Assembly (NCBI GenBank): GCA_903839465.1
Contig: CAIMCI010000379.1
Span: 1 to 39,287 of the forward strand
Length of the DNA: 39,287 nt
From: an uncultured Pseudomonadota bacterium
GTDB taxonomy: Bacteria > Pseudomonadota > Gammaproteobacteria > Steroidobacterales > Steroidobacteraceae
Reading direction: 5' to 3'
The notes under the pieces are model-generated. The model did not search any database. It was not told where the DNA came from and worked only from the letters and a program-made list of their open reading frames with translations. The position numbers and the translations under genes were made by a program. Within the stretch, counting starts at the first letter, position 1; every line of letters begins with the position of its first letter. Shown one piece after another: positions 8,813 to 16,225 of the stretch.

Positions 8813-9409
8813 TCAGATCAGCGGAATCTGCGGCGCGGCCTGCCGGTCGAGCACGCCGAGCAGGCGCGGATCGTCGGCGATTTCGATCTGGCGGCTGACC
8901 GGCACGAAACCGGACCGCTGGTAGAAGGCGAGCGCCTGAGGATGGTCGAGGGTGCAGGTATGGACCCACAGGCGGCTGACCGGCCGGGCCCAGACCCGCT
9001 CGAACGCCCGGTTCATGAGCCAGCGTCCGGCGCCCCTGCCGCGCGCCGCGGCGGTGAGCCCGAAGAACGCGAGTTCACAGGTATCCGCCTGGCGGAAGTC
9101 GAGTTCCAGGAGCCCCTCGTCCGCGCCCCGGACGCTGACGGCGTAGACCTCGACGTTCGGGTCGTGGATCACGGCCTCGAGTTCCTCGCGCGGCATTCGC
9201 AGCCGGGAGAACCACAGCCACTCCTCGCCGACGCGCCGGTAGAGTTCGCGATACCAGCCCGCATCGGGCTTCCCGACGGTGCGCAGCTCGACGTCCGGCA
9301 GCGGCTGCTCGGCCGTGACCGCGGGTCGTTCGCGCAGCTCCAGCGAGGTGACGACCGAGGCGATCTTGCCGGGCGGCAAGTCCAGATACCCGTCCGCGAT
9401 CAACGCCAT
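8813..9409 (-). CDS. GNAT-family N-acetyltransferase
   Basis: A 198-aa protein with a GNAT fold at about residues 38-175. The acetyl-CoA pyrophosphate loop is ARGRGAGRWLM (122-132, R/Q-x-x-G-x-G/A type), preceded by the beta-4 strand CELAFFGL, and followed by a beta-5/alpha-4 region, LWVHTCTLDHPQALAFYQRSGF (147-168), which is typical. The acceptor substrate is unknown. It has its own apparent promoter (-10 TATACT 49 nt upstream of ATG). Downstream on the same strand is the Panacea gene after 129 nt. Some GNATs are tRNA-acetylating toxins, but those are usually shorter (about 160-180 aa) and partnered with an RHH antitoxin, so that is not my first reading. Confidence 0.82.
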   Translation of the reverse strand: MALIADGYLDLPPGKIASVVTSLELRERPAVTAEQPLPDVELRTVGKPDAGWYRELYRRVGEEWLWFSRLRMPREELEAVIHDPNVEVYAVSVRGADEGLLELDFRQADTCELAFFGLTAAARGRGAGRWLMNRAFERVWARPVSRLWVHTCTLDHPQALAFYQRSGFVPVSRQIEIADDPRLLGVLDRQAAPQIPLI

Positions 9410-9457
9410 CCGCCCCGCCCCGCACCGTGACCCGGACCCGTGCGATCCGCGCCGCGC

Positions 9458-9463
9458 AGTATA
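9458..9463 (-). promoter_or_regulatory. -10 element for the GNAT gene
   Basis: The minus strand reads TATACT, 49 nt before the GNAT ATG. The surrounding 12 bp are identical to those around the -10 of the cupin gene at 4299-4310. No clear -35 is present. Confidence 0.5.
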
Positions 9464-9495
9464 CGCCGGCGCGGCGGTGCGGATCCGGGCTCAGA

Positions 9496-10416
9496 TCAGT
9501 CCGCGCGCCCCTCGTGAAAGCCGGGCAGCGAGAGCTGCGGGTGGCTGCAAACGACATCGACCGCGGACGCGCGGCCCCAGCGCCGCAGGACCGGCGGCAG
9601 CTGGGCCTCGAACTGCGGCCTGCCAAGCAGGTAGCCCTGTGCCCGGTCGACGCCGAGGCTGCCGAGGAGATCCAGACTGGCGTGGGTCTCGACACCTTCG
9701 GCGACGACCGTCATGCCGCGCTGATGGGCGAGCGCGACCACGTGTTCGACGATGCGCCGCTGTTCGTCCATGCACTCCAGACCGAGCACCAGCGACTTGT
9801 CGATCTTCACTTCGTCCACGTCCAGGCTGTCGAGCCGTGTCTGGGTCGAGAAATGCGAACCGAAATCGTCGAGCGCGACCCGTACCCGATGCCTGCGCAG
9901 CCGCCAGATGTTGCGTGCGGCACGCCCGAGGTCGGCGATCGGCCCGCTCTCGGTCAGCTCGATGGTGAAGCGCTCAGGATCGACGCCGGTCACCTCGAGG
10001 AGCGAGAGGATGGTCCGCGGCAGGTCGTCGTCCTGCAGGGCCTCGGCATGCAGGTTGACGCTGAGTCCCAGGCGGAAGCCCTGCACGCGCAGCGAGCGCC
10101 AGGTGGCGAGCGATTCGGCGAGGACGAACATGAACAAGGGCTGCAGCAATCCCGCGCGCGCGATCGCCGGCAGCAGCCGGTCGGGGCGCAGCACGCTGCC
10201 GCTGGCGGCGCGGGCCCGCACCAGGGCCTCGATGCCGTCGACCTGCCAGTGCTCGTGATCGCTCGCCGGGGTTCGCGCGACGATCGGCTGGAAGGCCACC
10301 GCGAGGTGGCGCCCGGCCATGACCTCGGCCAGCGCATCGACGGGCGAGACCATGGCGTGGCGCGGTGAATCCGTCAGGGTGACGACCCGACCCAACCGGC
10401 GTGCGACGCTGCTCAT
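9496..10416 (-). CDS. EAL-domain protein (c-di-GMP phosphodiesterase-like), stand-alone
   Basis: A 306-aa protein made of one EAL domain (about residues 30-275) with short tails and no membrane segment or sensor. Catalytic residues are present: Glu63 in EAL (GIEALVR), Asn121 (SVNLHAEAL), Glu153 (ELTES), Asp183-Asp184 (LDDFG), Lys204 (VKIDK), Glu240 (AEGVET) and Gln260 (QGYLLGRP). These favour hydrolysis of c-di-GMP to pGpG. However, loop 6, normally DDFGxGYSSL, is DDFGSHFSTQ; this loop couples dimerisation to catalysis, so activity may be reduced or differently controlled. The ATG follows GGGGGAA. It stands alone on the minus strand; 219 nt of non-coding DNA separate it from the Cys-rich exported protein upstream, in which I see no convincing signal. 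Confidence 0.88.
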   Translation of the reverse strand: MSSVARRLGRVVTLTDSPRHAMVSPVDALAEVMAGRHLAVAFQPIVARTPASDHEHWQVDGIEALVRARAASGSVLRPDRLLPAIARAGLLQPLFMFVLAESLATWRSLRVQGFRLGLSVNLHAEALQDDDLPRTILSLLEVTGVDPERFTIELTESGPIADLGRAARNIWRLRRHRVRVALDDFGSHFSTQTRLDSLDVDEVKIDKSLVLGLECMDEQRRIVEHVVALAHQRGMTVVAEGVETHASLDLLGSLGVDRAQGYLLGRPQFEAQLPPVLRRWGRASAVDVVCSHPQLSLPGFHEGRAD

Positions 10417-10635
10417 CAGTTCCCCCGAGCGGAATCGGTGAGGTCCGGCGCCGGTGCCTGACCTTCAACCCGTCCTGCGATGGGGCCCAGTACAGCACCC
10501 GCGCCGTGCGGGTACCGTGAGAAATCCCCTGAATGGCCGGGGCGTGGGCGACGGCTATTGGCAGCGGCAGGCCGATGCACGGCCACCCCGCCGGCGATGC
10601 AGGCGCGGGCGAGTGGAGCGGACCTCGCGCGGCCG

Positions 10636-11295
10636 CTAGCGGGCCACCGGGGCCGCGCGCACCGGTGCCGGACCCGTGCAGCCACGGTGTTCAGCGCAGA
10701 CCGTGTTGACCGGACAGACGACCGGTCGGCCGGCCACGCAGCCGCGCGCGTCGGCGCCGGCGGCCGCTGGCGCGCAGCGCTCCGCACCGTTGCAGTCGAG
10801 CCCGTCGCTGCAATCGCTGTCGGTACTGCAGCGCCCGTCGCCGTCGCGACGCTCGGCACTGGCGAGGTCGCGGCCCACGGCCACGACGCCGGCCAGGTTC
10901 GACGCGAGCAGGCGTTCGCGACCGGCGGAACCCTGCCATTCGACATAAGCAGCCTCGACATCCCACGGCGCCGCGTCCGCGGCAGCGGCCTCGAGCGCAA
11001 GCGCGAAGCGGCGCACGCGCGTCGACTCGAGCGGGCGGTCAAGGACGAGGCGGACGATGCGGGTCGCGCCGGCCGGCCACTCGCCCTCGCGAACCACGGT
11101 CAGCACGCGCGGCAGCGGACCCTGCTCGTAGACCTTGAGCAGAAGCGTCGCCCTGGCCGGGAACGGCCGGTCACCCGCGGTGACCGTCACGTCGAGCGCG
11201 CGGACCTGCTCGGCGCAAACGGGCGCAGCAGCGCTGAGGGCGAGGACGCCGATGAGGCAGCCGACAAGCAGGTCGCGGCGGTAGCGGTTGCGCAT
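10636..11295 (-). CDS. Exported protein with C-terminal Cys-rich repeat
   Basis: A 219-aa protein. The start at 11295 is set by AGGAGG 9 nt before the ATG. The N-terminus RNRYRRDLLVGCLIGVLALS followed by AAAPVCA is a signal peptide. Residues about 30-140 are a beta-rich domain of unknown family. The C-terminal 50 residues carry ten Cys in a pattern CSTDSDCSDGLDCNGAERC ... GCVAGRPVVCPVNTVC ... GC, like the D-C-x-D-G-x-x-C-N-G-x-E-x-C repeats of secreted and surface proteins in myxobacteria and other bacteria; these are thought to be disulfide-bonded. No C-terminal anchor is seen. It probably acts outside the cytoplasm; function unknown. Confidence 0.75.
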   Translation of the reverse strand: MRNRYRRDLLVGCLIGVLALSAAAPVCAEQVRALDVTVTAGDRPFPARATLLLKVYEQGPLPRVLTVVREGEWPAGATRIVRLVLDRPLESTRVRRFALALEAAAADAAPWDVEAAYVEWQGSAGRERLLASNLAGVVAVGRDLASAERRDGDGRCSTDSDCSDGLDCNGAERCAPAAAGADARGCVAGRPVVCPVNTVCAEHRGCTGPAPVRAAPVAR

Positions 11296-11390
11296 GGAGT
11301 CCGGCCTCCTGCCGGTAGGGGTCACGCCCGCGATCATAGCCGACCGATCAGTTCTGCGACGGGCCTCGCTCGTGACATACCATAGCAGTC

Positions 11391-12083
11391 ATGCTCGACA
11401 CTCCCGCCAGCCCGCCAAGGGCGATTCGTTCCTTTGTGAAACGCGGCGGCAGGACGACGCTGGCCCAGTCCCGCGCCATCGCCGAACTGTGGCCGCGCTT
11501 CGGCATCGATCCGGGCACGACGGCGCTCGACTTCGAGCAGGTCTTCGGCCGCCGCGCGCCGGCGGTCGTTGAGATCGGCTTTGGCGACGGCGAGGCCCTG
11601 GTCAGCCGGGCCGGTGCCTCGCCGGACCGCGATTTCCTCGGCCTCGAGGTACACCCGCCGGGCGTCGGCCACTGCCTGTTGCTGGCAGATGCGGCGAAGC
11701 TCGCGAACCTGCGGCTCCTCCGCCAGGACGCGGTTGAGGTGCTGGGCACGCGGCTCGCGCCGGCCTCGCTCGACGAGGTGCTGATCTGGTTCCCCGATCC
11801 GTGGCCGAAAAAGCGCCATCACAAGCGCCGCCTGCTGAACGGCGCGTTCGCCGACCTCCTGGCACGGCAGCTCCGGTCCGGCGGCGTGCTGCGCTTCGCC
11901 AGCGACTGGCAGCCCTACGCCGACGAGGCCCTGGAGGTCCTGAACGCACACCCGGACTTTCGCAACGAGGCGACGGACGGCGGCTTCGTCGCGCGCCCCG
12001 CCGAGCGGCTGCTGACGAAATTCGAGCGGCGCGGCCTGCGCCTCGGGCACCGGGTATCCGATCTTATGTTCAACCGGCGCTGA
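11391..12083 (+). CDS. trmB: tRNA (guanine-N7-)-methyltransferase
   Basis: A 230-aa SAM-dependent enzyme that makes m7G46 in the variable loop of tRNA. The SAM-binding glycine motif is EIGFGDGEAL (residues 61-70), followed by the acidic strand end in FLGLEVH. The family fingerprint FPDPWPKKRHHKRRL (134-148) and the C-terminal LTKFERRG motif are intact. Length is normal. A TACCAT hexamer ends 7 nt before the ATG and could serve as a -10, leaving almost no leader; there is no clear Shine-Dalgarno. It converges on ampG with a 12-nt gap. Confidence 0.94.
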   Translation: MLDTPASPPRAIRSFVKRGGRTTLAQSRAIAELWPRFGIDPGTTALDFEQVFGRRAPAVVEIGFGDGEALVSRAGASPDRDFLGLEVHPPGVGHCLLLADAAKLANLRLLRQDAVEVLGTRLAPASLDEVLIWFPDPWPKKRHHKRRLLNGAFADLLARQLRSGGVLRFASDWQPYADEALEVLNAHPDFRNEATDGGFVARPAERLLTKFERRGLRLGHRVSDLMFNRR

Positions 12084-12095
12084 CGCCGGCCCTCG

Positions 12096-13424
12096 CTAGC
12101 CGGTGCGCGCGGCCGGATCGGCGTCCAGTGCCCGCACCCGATCGCGGACGATGACGAGCAGCAGCACCGCCGGCAAGCCGGTGAGCGTGGTGACGAGAAA
12201 GAAGTTCTGCCAGCCGAGGGCCGGCAGGGTCAGCGTGCCGAGCGCGAGCGAACCCAGATGCAGGTTCAGCTGCCCGCCCTCGACCAGGCCGCCGGCCAGG
12301 GGACCGAGCCAGCTGCGGCCGAGCGCACCGAACGACGACAGGAGGGCGAACTGGAACGCCGAGTAGCGCAGGTCGCACAGCGCCATCAGGAAGGCGCCAA
12401 ACGCCGCGGCGCCCAGCCCGCCGGCGAAATAGTCGAAGCCGACTGCCACGATCATCCGCGGGAAGTCGTGCCCGGCGGCGGCAAGCCACGCGTAGAGCAG
12501 GTTGGTCACCGACTGCAGGAGGCCGAAGACGACCAGTGACCGGTACAGGCCGAGCCGGCCGAACAGCATGCCGCCGACCAGCGTGCCGGCGATGGTGGCC
12601 ACGATGGCCAGCACCTTGGCGACCTCGCCCACCTCGAGCGGCGTAAAGCCCGCGCCCTTGATCAGAAACGCGCTCCACAGCGACAGCGCGAAGGCATCGC
12701 CGAGCTTGTAGAGCACGACGAGGACCAGCAGCGTGCGCACGCCGGGCCGGCCGAACAGCTCGCGCAACGGCAGCACGACGGCTTCCTTCAAACCGCGCGG
12801 CGGCACGACCCGACGCTCGGGCTCCGGAGCAAGCACGGTGGCGAGCGCGGTCAGCATCATCAGCACGGCCATTGCCAGGTAGGTCGCCCGCCAGCCGATG
12901 AGCCCGGACAGCACGAGCGCGAGCGCGCCGCTCACGTAGGTCGCCGCGCGCCAGCCGAGTTGCACGGCCGTCGAGCCGATGCCGCGCTCCTCGGCACGCA
13001 AGAGGTCGGTGCGGTACGCATCGACAACGATGTCCTGGGAGGCGGACAGGACCACGATCGTCATCGACAGCACGAACAGCCAGCTGAGGTTGCCCGGCGG
13101 GTGCTGCAGAGCGAGCACGCCGATGACCAGCGCGAGGAGCAGCTGGAAGGTCACGATCCAGCCGCGCCGCCGGCCGAGGAACGGCATCGCGTAGCGGTCG
13201 AGCAGCGGAGCCCACAGCCACTTCACCGAATAAGGTACCGCCACCAGCGTGAATACGCCGATCGTCTTCAGGTCCACTGAGGTGGTGGACAGCCAGCTCT
13301 GCAGCGTGCCCTGCGGCAGGTTAAACGGCAGCCCGGACGCGAAGCCCGTCGTCATCGCCGCCGCGACTCGCCGGTTTGCCAGCAGACCCGCCAGCGCCGC
13401 GCGGCGGGTCCCGGCCTCAGCCAT
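12096..13424 (-). CDS. ampG: AmpG-type muropeptide permease (MFS)
   Basis: A 442-aa major facilitator protein with about 12-14 hydrophobic segments. The N-terminal SGLPFNLPQGTLQSWL (about 31-46), the SVKWLWAPLLDR motif and SQDIVVDAYRTDLLRAEERG match AmpG, which imports anhydro-muropeptides (GlcNAc-anhMurNAc peptides) in exchange for protons for cell-wall recycling, and in some species feeds beta-lactamase induction. The chosen ATG at 13424 overlaps the xthA stop by 8 bp (GCATGGCTGA), which suggests translational coupling; the frame upstream is inside xthA. Without a recycling or ampC/ampR neighbour, a more general sugar-peptide role cannot be excluded. Confidence 0.88.
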   Translation of the reverse strand: MAEAGTRRAALAGLLANRRVAAAMTTGFASGLPFNLPQGTLQSWLSTTSVDLKTIGVFTLVAVPYSVKWLWAPLLDRYAMPFLGRRRGWIVTFQLLLALVIGVLALQHPPGNLSWLFVLSMTIVVLSASQDIVVDAYRTDLLRAEERGIGSTAVQLGWRAATYVSGALALVLSGLIGWRATYLAMAVLMMLTALATVLAPEPERRVVPPRGLKEAVVLPLRELFGRPGVRTLLVLVVLYKLGDAFALSLWSAFLIKGAGFTPLEVGEVAKVLAIVATIAGTLVGGMLFGRLGLYRSLVVFGLLQSVTNLLYAWLAAAGHDFPRMIVAVGFDYFAGGLGAAAFGAFLMALCDLRYSAFQFALLSSFGALGRSWLGPLAGGLVEGGQLNLHLGSLALGTLTLPALGWQNFFLVTTLTGLPAVLLLVIVRDRVRALDADPAARTG

Positions 13425-14187
13425 GCTCGTAGTCGACGATGAGCGGGGCGTGATCGGAGAACCACTGCCCGGTGTAGATCGACGCACCCTTCACCCGGCC
13501 GGCGAGGTCCGGGGTCACCACCTGGTAATCGATGCGCCAGCCGACGTTCTTCGCTCGCGCCTGCCCGCGGTTCGACCACCACGTGTACTGGTCCGGTGCG
13601 TCGCAGACGAGGCGAAACGCGTCGTGGTAGCCGCCCGACTCGAACAGTTCATCGAGCCAGGCCCGCTCCTCGGGAAGGAATCCGGAGTTCTTCAGGTTGC
13701 CGCGCCAGTTCTTCAGGTCGATCGGCCGGTGCGCGATGTTGAGGTCGCCGCACAGGATGTGGGCGCGCTTGCGGCGCCGCAGGGCCTTCAGATGCGCGCG
13801 AAACGCCGCCAGGAACCGGTACTTCGCCTCCTGGCGCTCGTCGCCGGACGAGCCCGAGGGAAAATACGCCGAGATGACCGCGACGTTGCCGAAACGCGCT
13901 TCGAGGTAGCGGCCCTCGGCATCGAACTCCGCGCAGCCGAAGCCGTGCACAACCTTGTCCGGTCGTTGCCGGGAGTAGACGGAGACGCCGCTGTAGCCCT
14001 TGCGCTGTGCATGGCAATGCACGGCGGTGTAGCCGTCGAGCGAAAACTCCGGCGTCCCGAGGTCGACTTCGGCAGCCCGCGTCTCCTGCAGGCAGATGAC
14101 GTCCGCGCGCTGGCCCGGCAGCCAGTCGAACAGTCCCTTCTTTGCCGCCGAGCGGATGCCGTTGCAATTGAGAGTCAGTACACGCAT
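13417..14187 (-). CDS. xthA: Exodeoxyribonuclease III (AP endonuclease)
   Basis: A 256-aa enzyme of the exonuclease-endonuclease-phosphatase fold that cleaves abasic sites in base-excision repair. Visible active-site residues: Asn7 (LNCNGIR), Glu35 (LQETRA), Asp148 and Asn150 (GDLNIAH), Asp245 and His246 ([10 protein letters not shown]). WWSNRG and RIDYQVV are typical of bacterial ExoIII. The start [10 protein letters not shown] is the family's usual one; an upstream extension in frame has no homology. No Shine-Dalgarno is present, and an extended -10 sits just 6 nt before the ATG. It is translationally coupled to ampG and divergent from pyrE. Confidence 0.95.
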   Translation of the reverse strand: MRVLTLNCNGIRSAAKKGLFDWLPGQRADVICLQETRAAEVDLGTPEFSLDGYTAVHCHAQRKGYSGVSVYSRQRPDKVVHGFGCAEFDAEGRYLEARFGNVAVISAYFPSGSSGDERQEAKYRFLAAFRAHLKALRRRKRAHILCGDLNIAHRPIDLKNWRGNLKNSGFLPEERAWLDELFESGGYHDAFRLVCDAPDQYTWWSNRGQARAKNVGWRIDYQVVTPDLAGRVKGASIYTGQWFSDHAPLIVDYEHG

Positions 14188-14193
14188 CGGCCG

Positions 14194-14202
14194 ATCATAC
14201 CA
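14194..14202 (-). promoter_or_regulatory. Extended -10 promoter of xthA, likely leaderless
   Basis: The minus strand reads TGGTATGAT, that is TGn plus TATGAT, an extended -10. Only 6 nt lie between the hexamer and the xthA ATG, so transcription should start at or within a base or two of the A of ATG. No Shine-Dalgarno can fit, which agrees. Confidence 0.55.
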
Positions 14203-14291
14203 AGCACGCCGTCTTGCCGGGCACGGGACTGCCCGCCAAACTAGCCTGTGACTGCCCCGGCGGGCGTCCGTCGACAACTGAGGATACGGCC

Positions 14292-14948
14292 ATCCACGAC
14301 TACCAGCGCGAATTCATCGAGCTTGCCCTGCGCCACGAGGTCCTGCGCTTCGGCCGCTTCACCCTCAAGTCGGGCCGCGAGAGTCCCTACTTCTTCAATG
14401 CCGGGAGGTTCGACACCGGTGCTGCCATCGCCGGCCTCGGGCGCGCCTATGCCGCGGCGCTGGTCAACTCCGCGGTGCCTTTCGACATGCTGTTCGGGCC
14501 GGCCTACAAGGGCATCCCGCTGGTCACGGCGACCGCGGCGGCGCTTGCCCGCGACCACGGACGCGACGTCCCGTATGCCTTCAACCGCAAGGAAGCCAAG
14601 GACCATGGCGAGGGCGGCCTGATCGTCGGCCGTGGTCTCAGTGGCCGCGTGCTCATCGTCGACGACGTGATCACGGCCGGCACGGCCATCCGCGAATCGA
14701 CCGCGCTGATCGAGACCAGCGGCGCCAGGGTCGCCGGTGTCCTGCTCGCCCTCGACCGCCAGGAGCGAGGCGCGAGCGGCGAGCGTTCGGCGGTCGGAAC
14801 GCTGCGCGCCGAGGGCATTCCGGCCGTCTGCATCCTGACCCTCGCCGACCTGATCCGCGCGGCCGAAGCGGGCGTCGGCAACCTGCCGGCCGATGCGCGT
14901 TCGGCCCTGGAGCGGTACCGGGCCGCCTACGGCGCCAGCGACGGGTGA
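14292..14948 (+). CDS. pyrE: Orotate phosphoribosyltransferase (probable ATC start)
   Basis: A type I PRTase that joins orotate and PRPP to give OMP in pyrimidine synthesis. The PRPP-binding motif is [13 protein letters not shown] (residues 120-132). [13 protein letters not shown] (26-38), [10 protein letters not shown] and [15 protein letters not shown] are diagnostic. Homology begins at [13 protein letters not shown], exactly where the codon is ATC (14292-14294), preceded by GAGGA at 7-nt spacing. No ATG or GTG lies in frame nearby; the next candidate is TTG at 14214, which would add a 26-residue unconserved tail and has no ribosome binding site. I therefore place the start at the ATC, giving 218 aa, the usual length. 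The DUF4124 gene follows, 50 nt downstream. Confidence 0.93.
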   Translation: MHDYQREFIELALRHEVLRFGRFTLKSGRESPYFFNAGRFDTGAAIAGLGRAYAAALVNSAVPFDMLFGPAYKGIPLVTATAAALARDHGRDVPYAFNRKEAKDHGEGGLIVGRGLSGRVLIVDDVITAGTAIRESTALIETSGARVAGVLLALDRQERGASGERSAVGTLRAEGIPAVCILTLADLIRAAEAGVGNLPADARSALERYRAAYGASDG

Positions 14949-14998
14949 AACGTGACCGGGTTCGCGCCGGTTTCGGTAAATATGTGCAAAATGGCTCC

Positions 14999-15733
14999 AT
15001 GTTCAGCTGTCGAGCCGTAATCCGGTCGGTCGCCGGCCCCGTGCGTCCGCCGCACTGGCGGGGCCTGTGGCTCGTCGTGGCGCTGCTGCCGGCACCGGGT
15101 CTCGCGCAGAAGCCGTCCCGACCGTCCAGTGACCACGCGACCGCGCTCTACAAGTGGGTCGATGAGCAGGGCGTCACCCACTTCGGGGACGCCGTACCGG
15201 CGCAGTACGCCGACCGCGAGAAGGCCGTCCTCAATGCCCAGGGCGTGCAGGTCGGCACGATCGCCGGCCGGCTGTCGCCGGAGGAGGCGGCCCGCGAGGC
15301 CGCCGCACGTGCGGCCGAGGAAGGTGCGCATGCGAGCGCGCTGCACGACCGCGAACGGGACCAGCACCTCCTTGCGACCTACCTGACGGTCGAGGAAATC
15401 GAGGGCCTGCGTGACCGTCGGGTAGAGATCCTCGATGGCCAGGCACGCGTGACGCAGCAGTACCTGGAACACCTGCGCGACCACGAGCACCAGCTGCTCG
15501 TGCAGCTGCAGCGCTACAAGCCCTACGCCGCATTGCCGACCGCCGGCCCGATGCCGGATCGGGTCGCCGAAGACATGGTGCGCACCGAGAGCGACATCAT
15601 CAACCAGCAGCACAATCTCGACGGCAAGCGCCAGGAAGCCCTGTCGATGAAGGAGCAGTTCGACTCCGACATCGCCCGGTTCCGGCAGCTGAAGAAGGTC
15701 GAGAGCGAGATGAACCGCGGCCTGCCGCGGTGA
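14999..15733 (+). CDS. Exported DUF4124-domain protein with coiled coil
   Basis: A 244-aa protein from ATG at 14999. A hydrophobic segment (GLWLVVALLPAPGLAQ, about 23-38) after a basic stretch is a signal peptide or anchor. The DUF4124 core follows: ALYKWVDEQGVTHFGDAVP (about 50-68), a short beta domain common in proteobacterial envelope proteins. Residues about 95-240 are rich in Glu, Arg, Gln and Leu with few prolines and should be helical or coiled coil. An in-frame GTG at 14945 overlaps the pyrE stop (GTGA) and is an alternative start that would add 18 residues. TAAATA at 14977-14982 might be a -10. Function unknown; periplasmic location is inferred. Confidence 0.8.
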   Translation: MFSCRAVIRSVAGPVRPPHWRGLWLVVALLPAPGLAQKPSRPSSDHATALYKWVDEQGVTHFGDAVPAQYADREKAVLNAQGVQVGTIAGRLSPEEAAREAAARAAEEGAHASALHDRERDQHLLATYLTVEEIEGLRDRRVEILDGQARVTQQYLEHLRDHEHQLLVQLQRYKPYAALPTAGPMPDRVAEDMVRTESDIINQQHNLDGKRQEALSMKEQFDSDIARFRQLKKVESEMNRGLPR

Positions 15734-15760
15734 CGCAAGCCCTGCGCGGACTGGCCCTGC

Positions 15761-16225
15761 CTAGCCGCGCCCCGAACTGCCGAAGCCACCGGCGCCGCGC
15801 CCGGTTTCGGTAAAGGCTTCGACCACCTCGAAGTCGACCTGCACCACGGGCACGACGACCAGCTGCGCGATGCGCTCGAACGGCGCGATGGTGTACGGCG
15901 CCGCACCCCGATTCCAGGCCGAGACCTTGAGCTCCCCCTGGTAGTCGGAATCGATCAGGCCGACGAGGTTGCCGAGCACCACGCCGTGCTTATGCCCGAG
16001 TCCCGATCGCGGCAGGATGACGGCCGCGAGGCCCGGATCCTCGAGGTAGACGGCGAGGCCCGTCGGAATGAGCTCGGTGGCGCCCGGCGCCAGCAGGAGC
16101 GGTTCGTCCAGGCACGCCCGCAGGTCGACGCCGGCGGATCCCGGCGTGGCATAGGCCGGCAGCGGCTGCTCACGGCCGAGGCGGGGATCGAGCAGGCGGA
16201 CCTGGAGACGGCGGCGGCCGCTCAC
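15761..16225 (-). CDS. dut: Deoxyuridine 5'-triphosphate nucleotidohydrolase
   Basis: A 154-aa trimeric dUTPase that converts dUTP to dUMP and PPi, keeping uracil out of DNA and feeding dTMP synthesis. All five family motifs are visible: motif 1 GSAGVDLRA (29-37), motif 2 [13 protein letters not shown] (72-84), motif 3 [14 protein letters not shown] (86-99), motif 4 [10 protein letters not shown] (118-127), and motif 5 [12 protein letters not shown] (141-152). The GTG start overlaps the coaBC stop by 4 bases (GTGA), so the two are translationally coupled, a pairing common in gammaproteobacteria. Confidence 0.96.
   Translation of the reverse strand: MSGRRRLQVRLLDPRLGREQPLPAYATPGSAGVDLRACLDEPLLLAPGATELIPTGLAVYLEDPGLAAVILPRSGLGHKHGVVLGNLVGLIDSDYQGELKVSAWNRGAAPYTIAPFERIAQLVVVPVVQVDFEVVEAFTETGRGAGGFGSSGRG

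Noticed and set aside
8813..9409. GNAT as a classical tRNA-acetylating toxin (TacT/AtaT type)
   Set aside because: It is longer than those toxins, has its own promoter, and has no RHH antitoxin gene overlapping it upstream.
14231..14265. Pyrimidine attenuator upstream of pyrE
   Set aside because: GCCCGCC and GGCGGGC can pair, but the loop is 21 nt, no U-run follows and no Pyr-rich leader peptide or PyrR-type site is visible.
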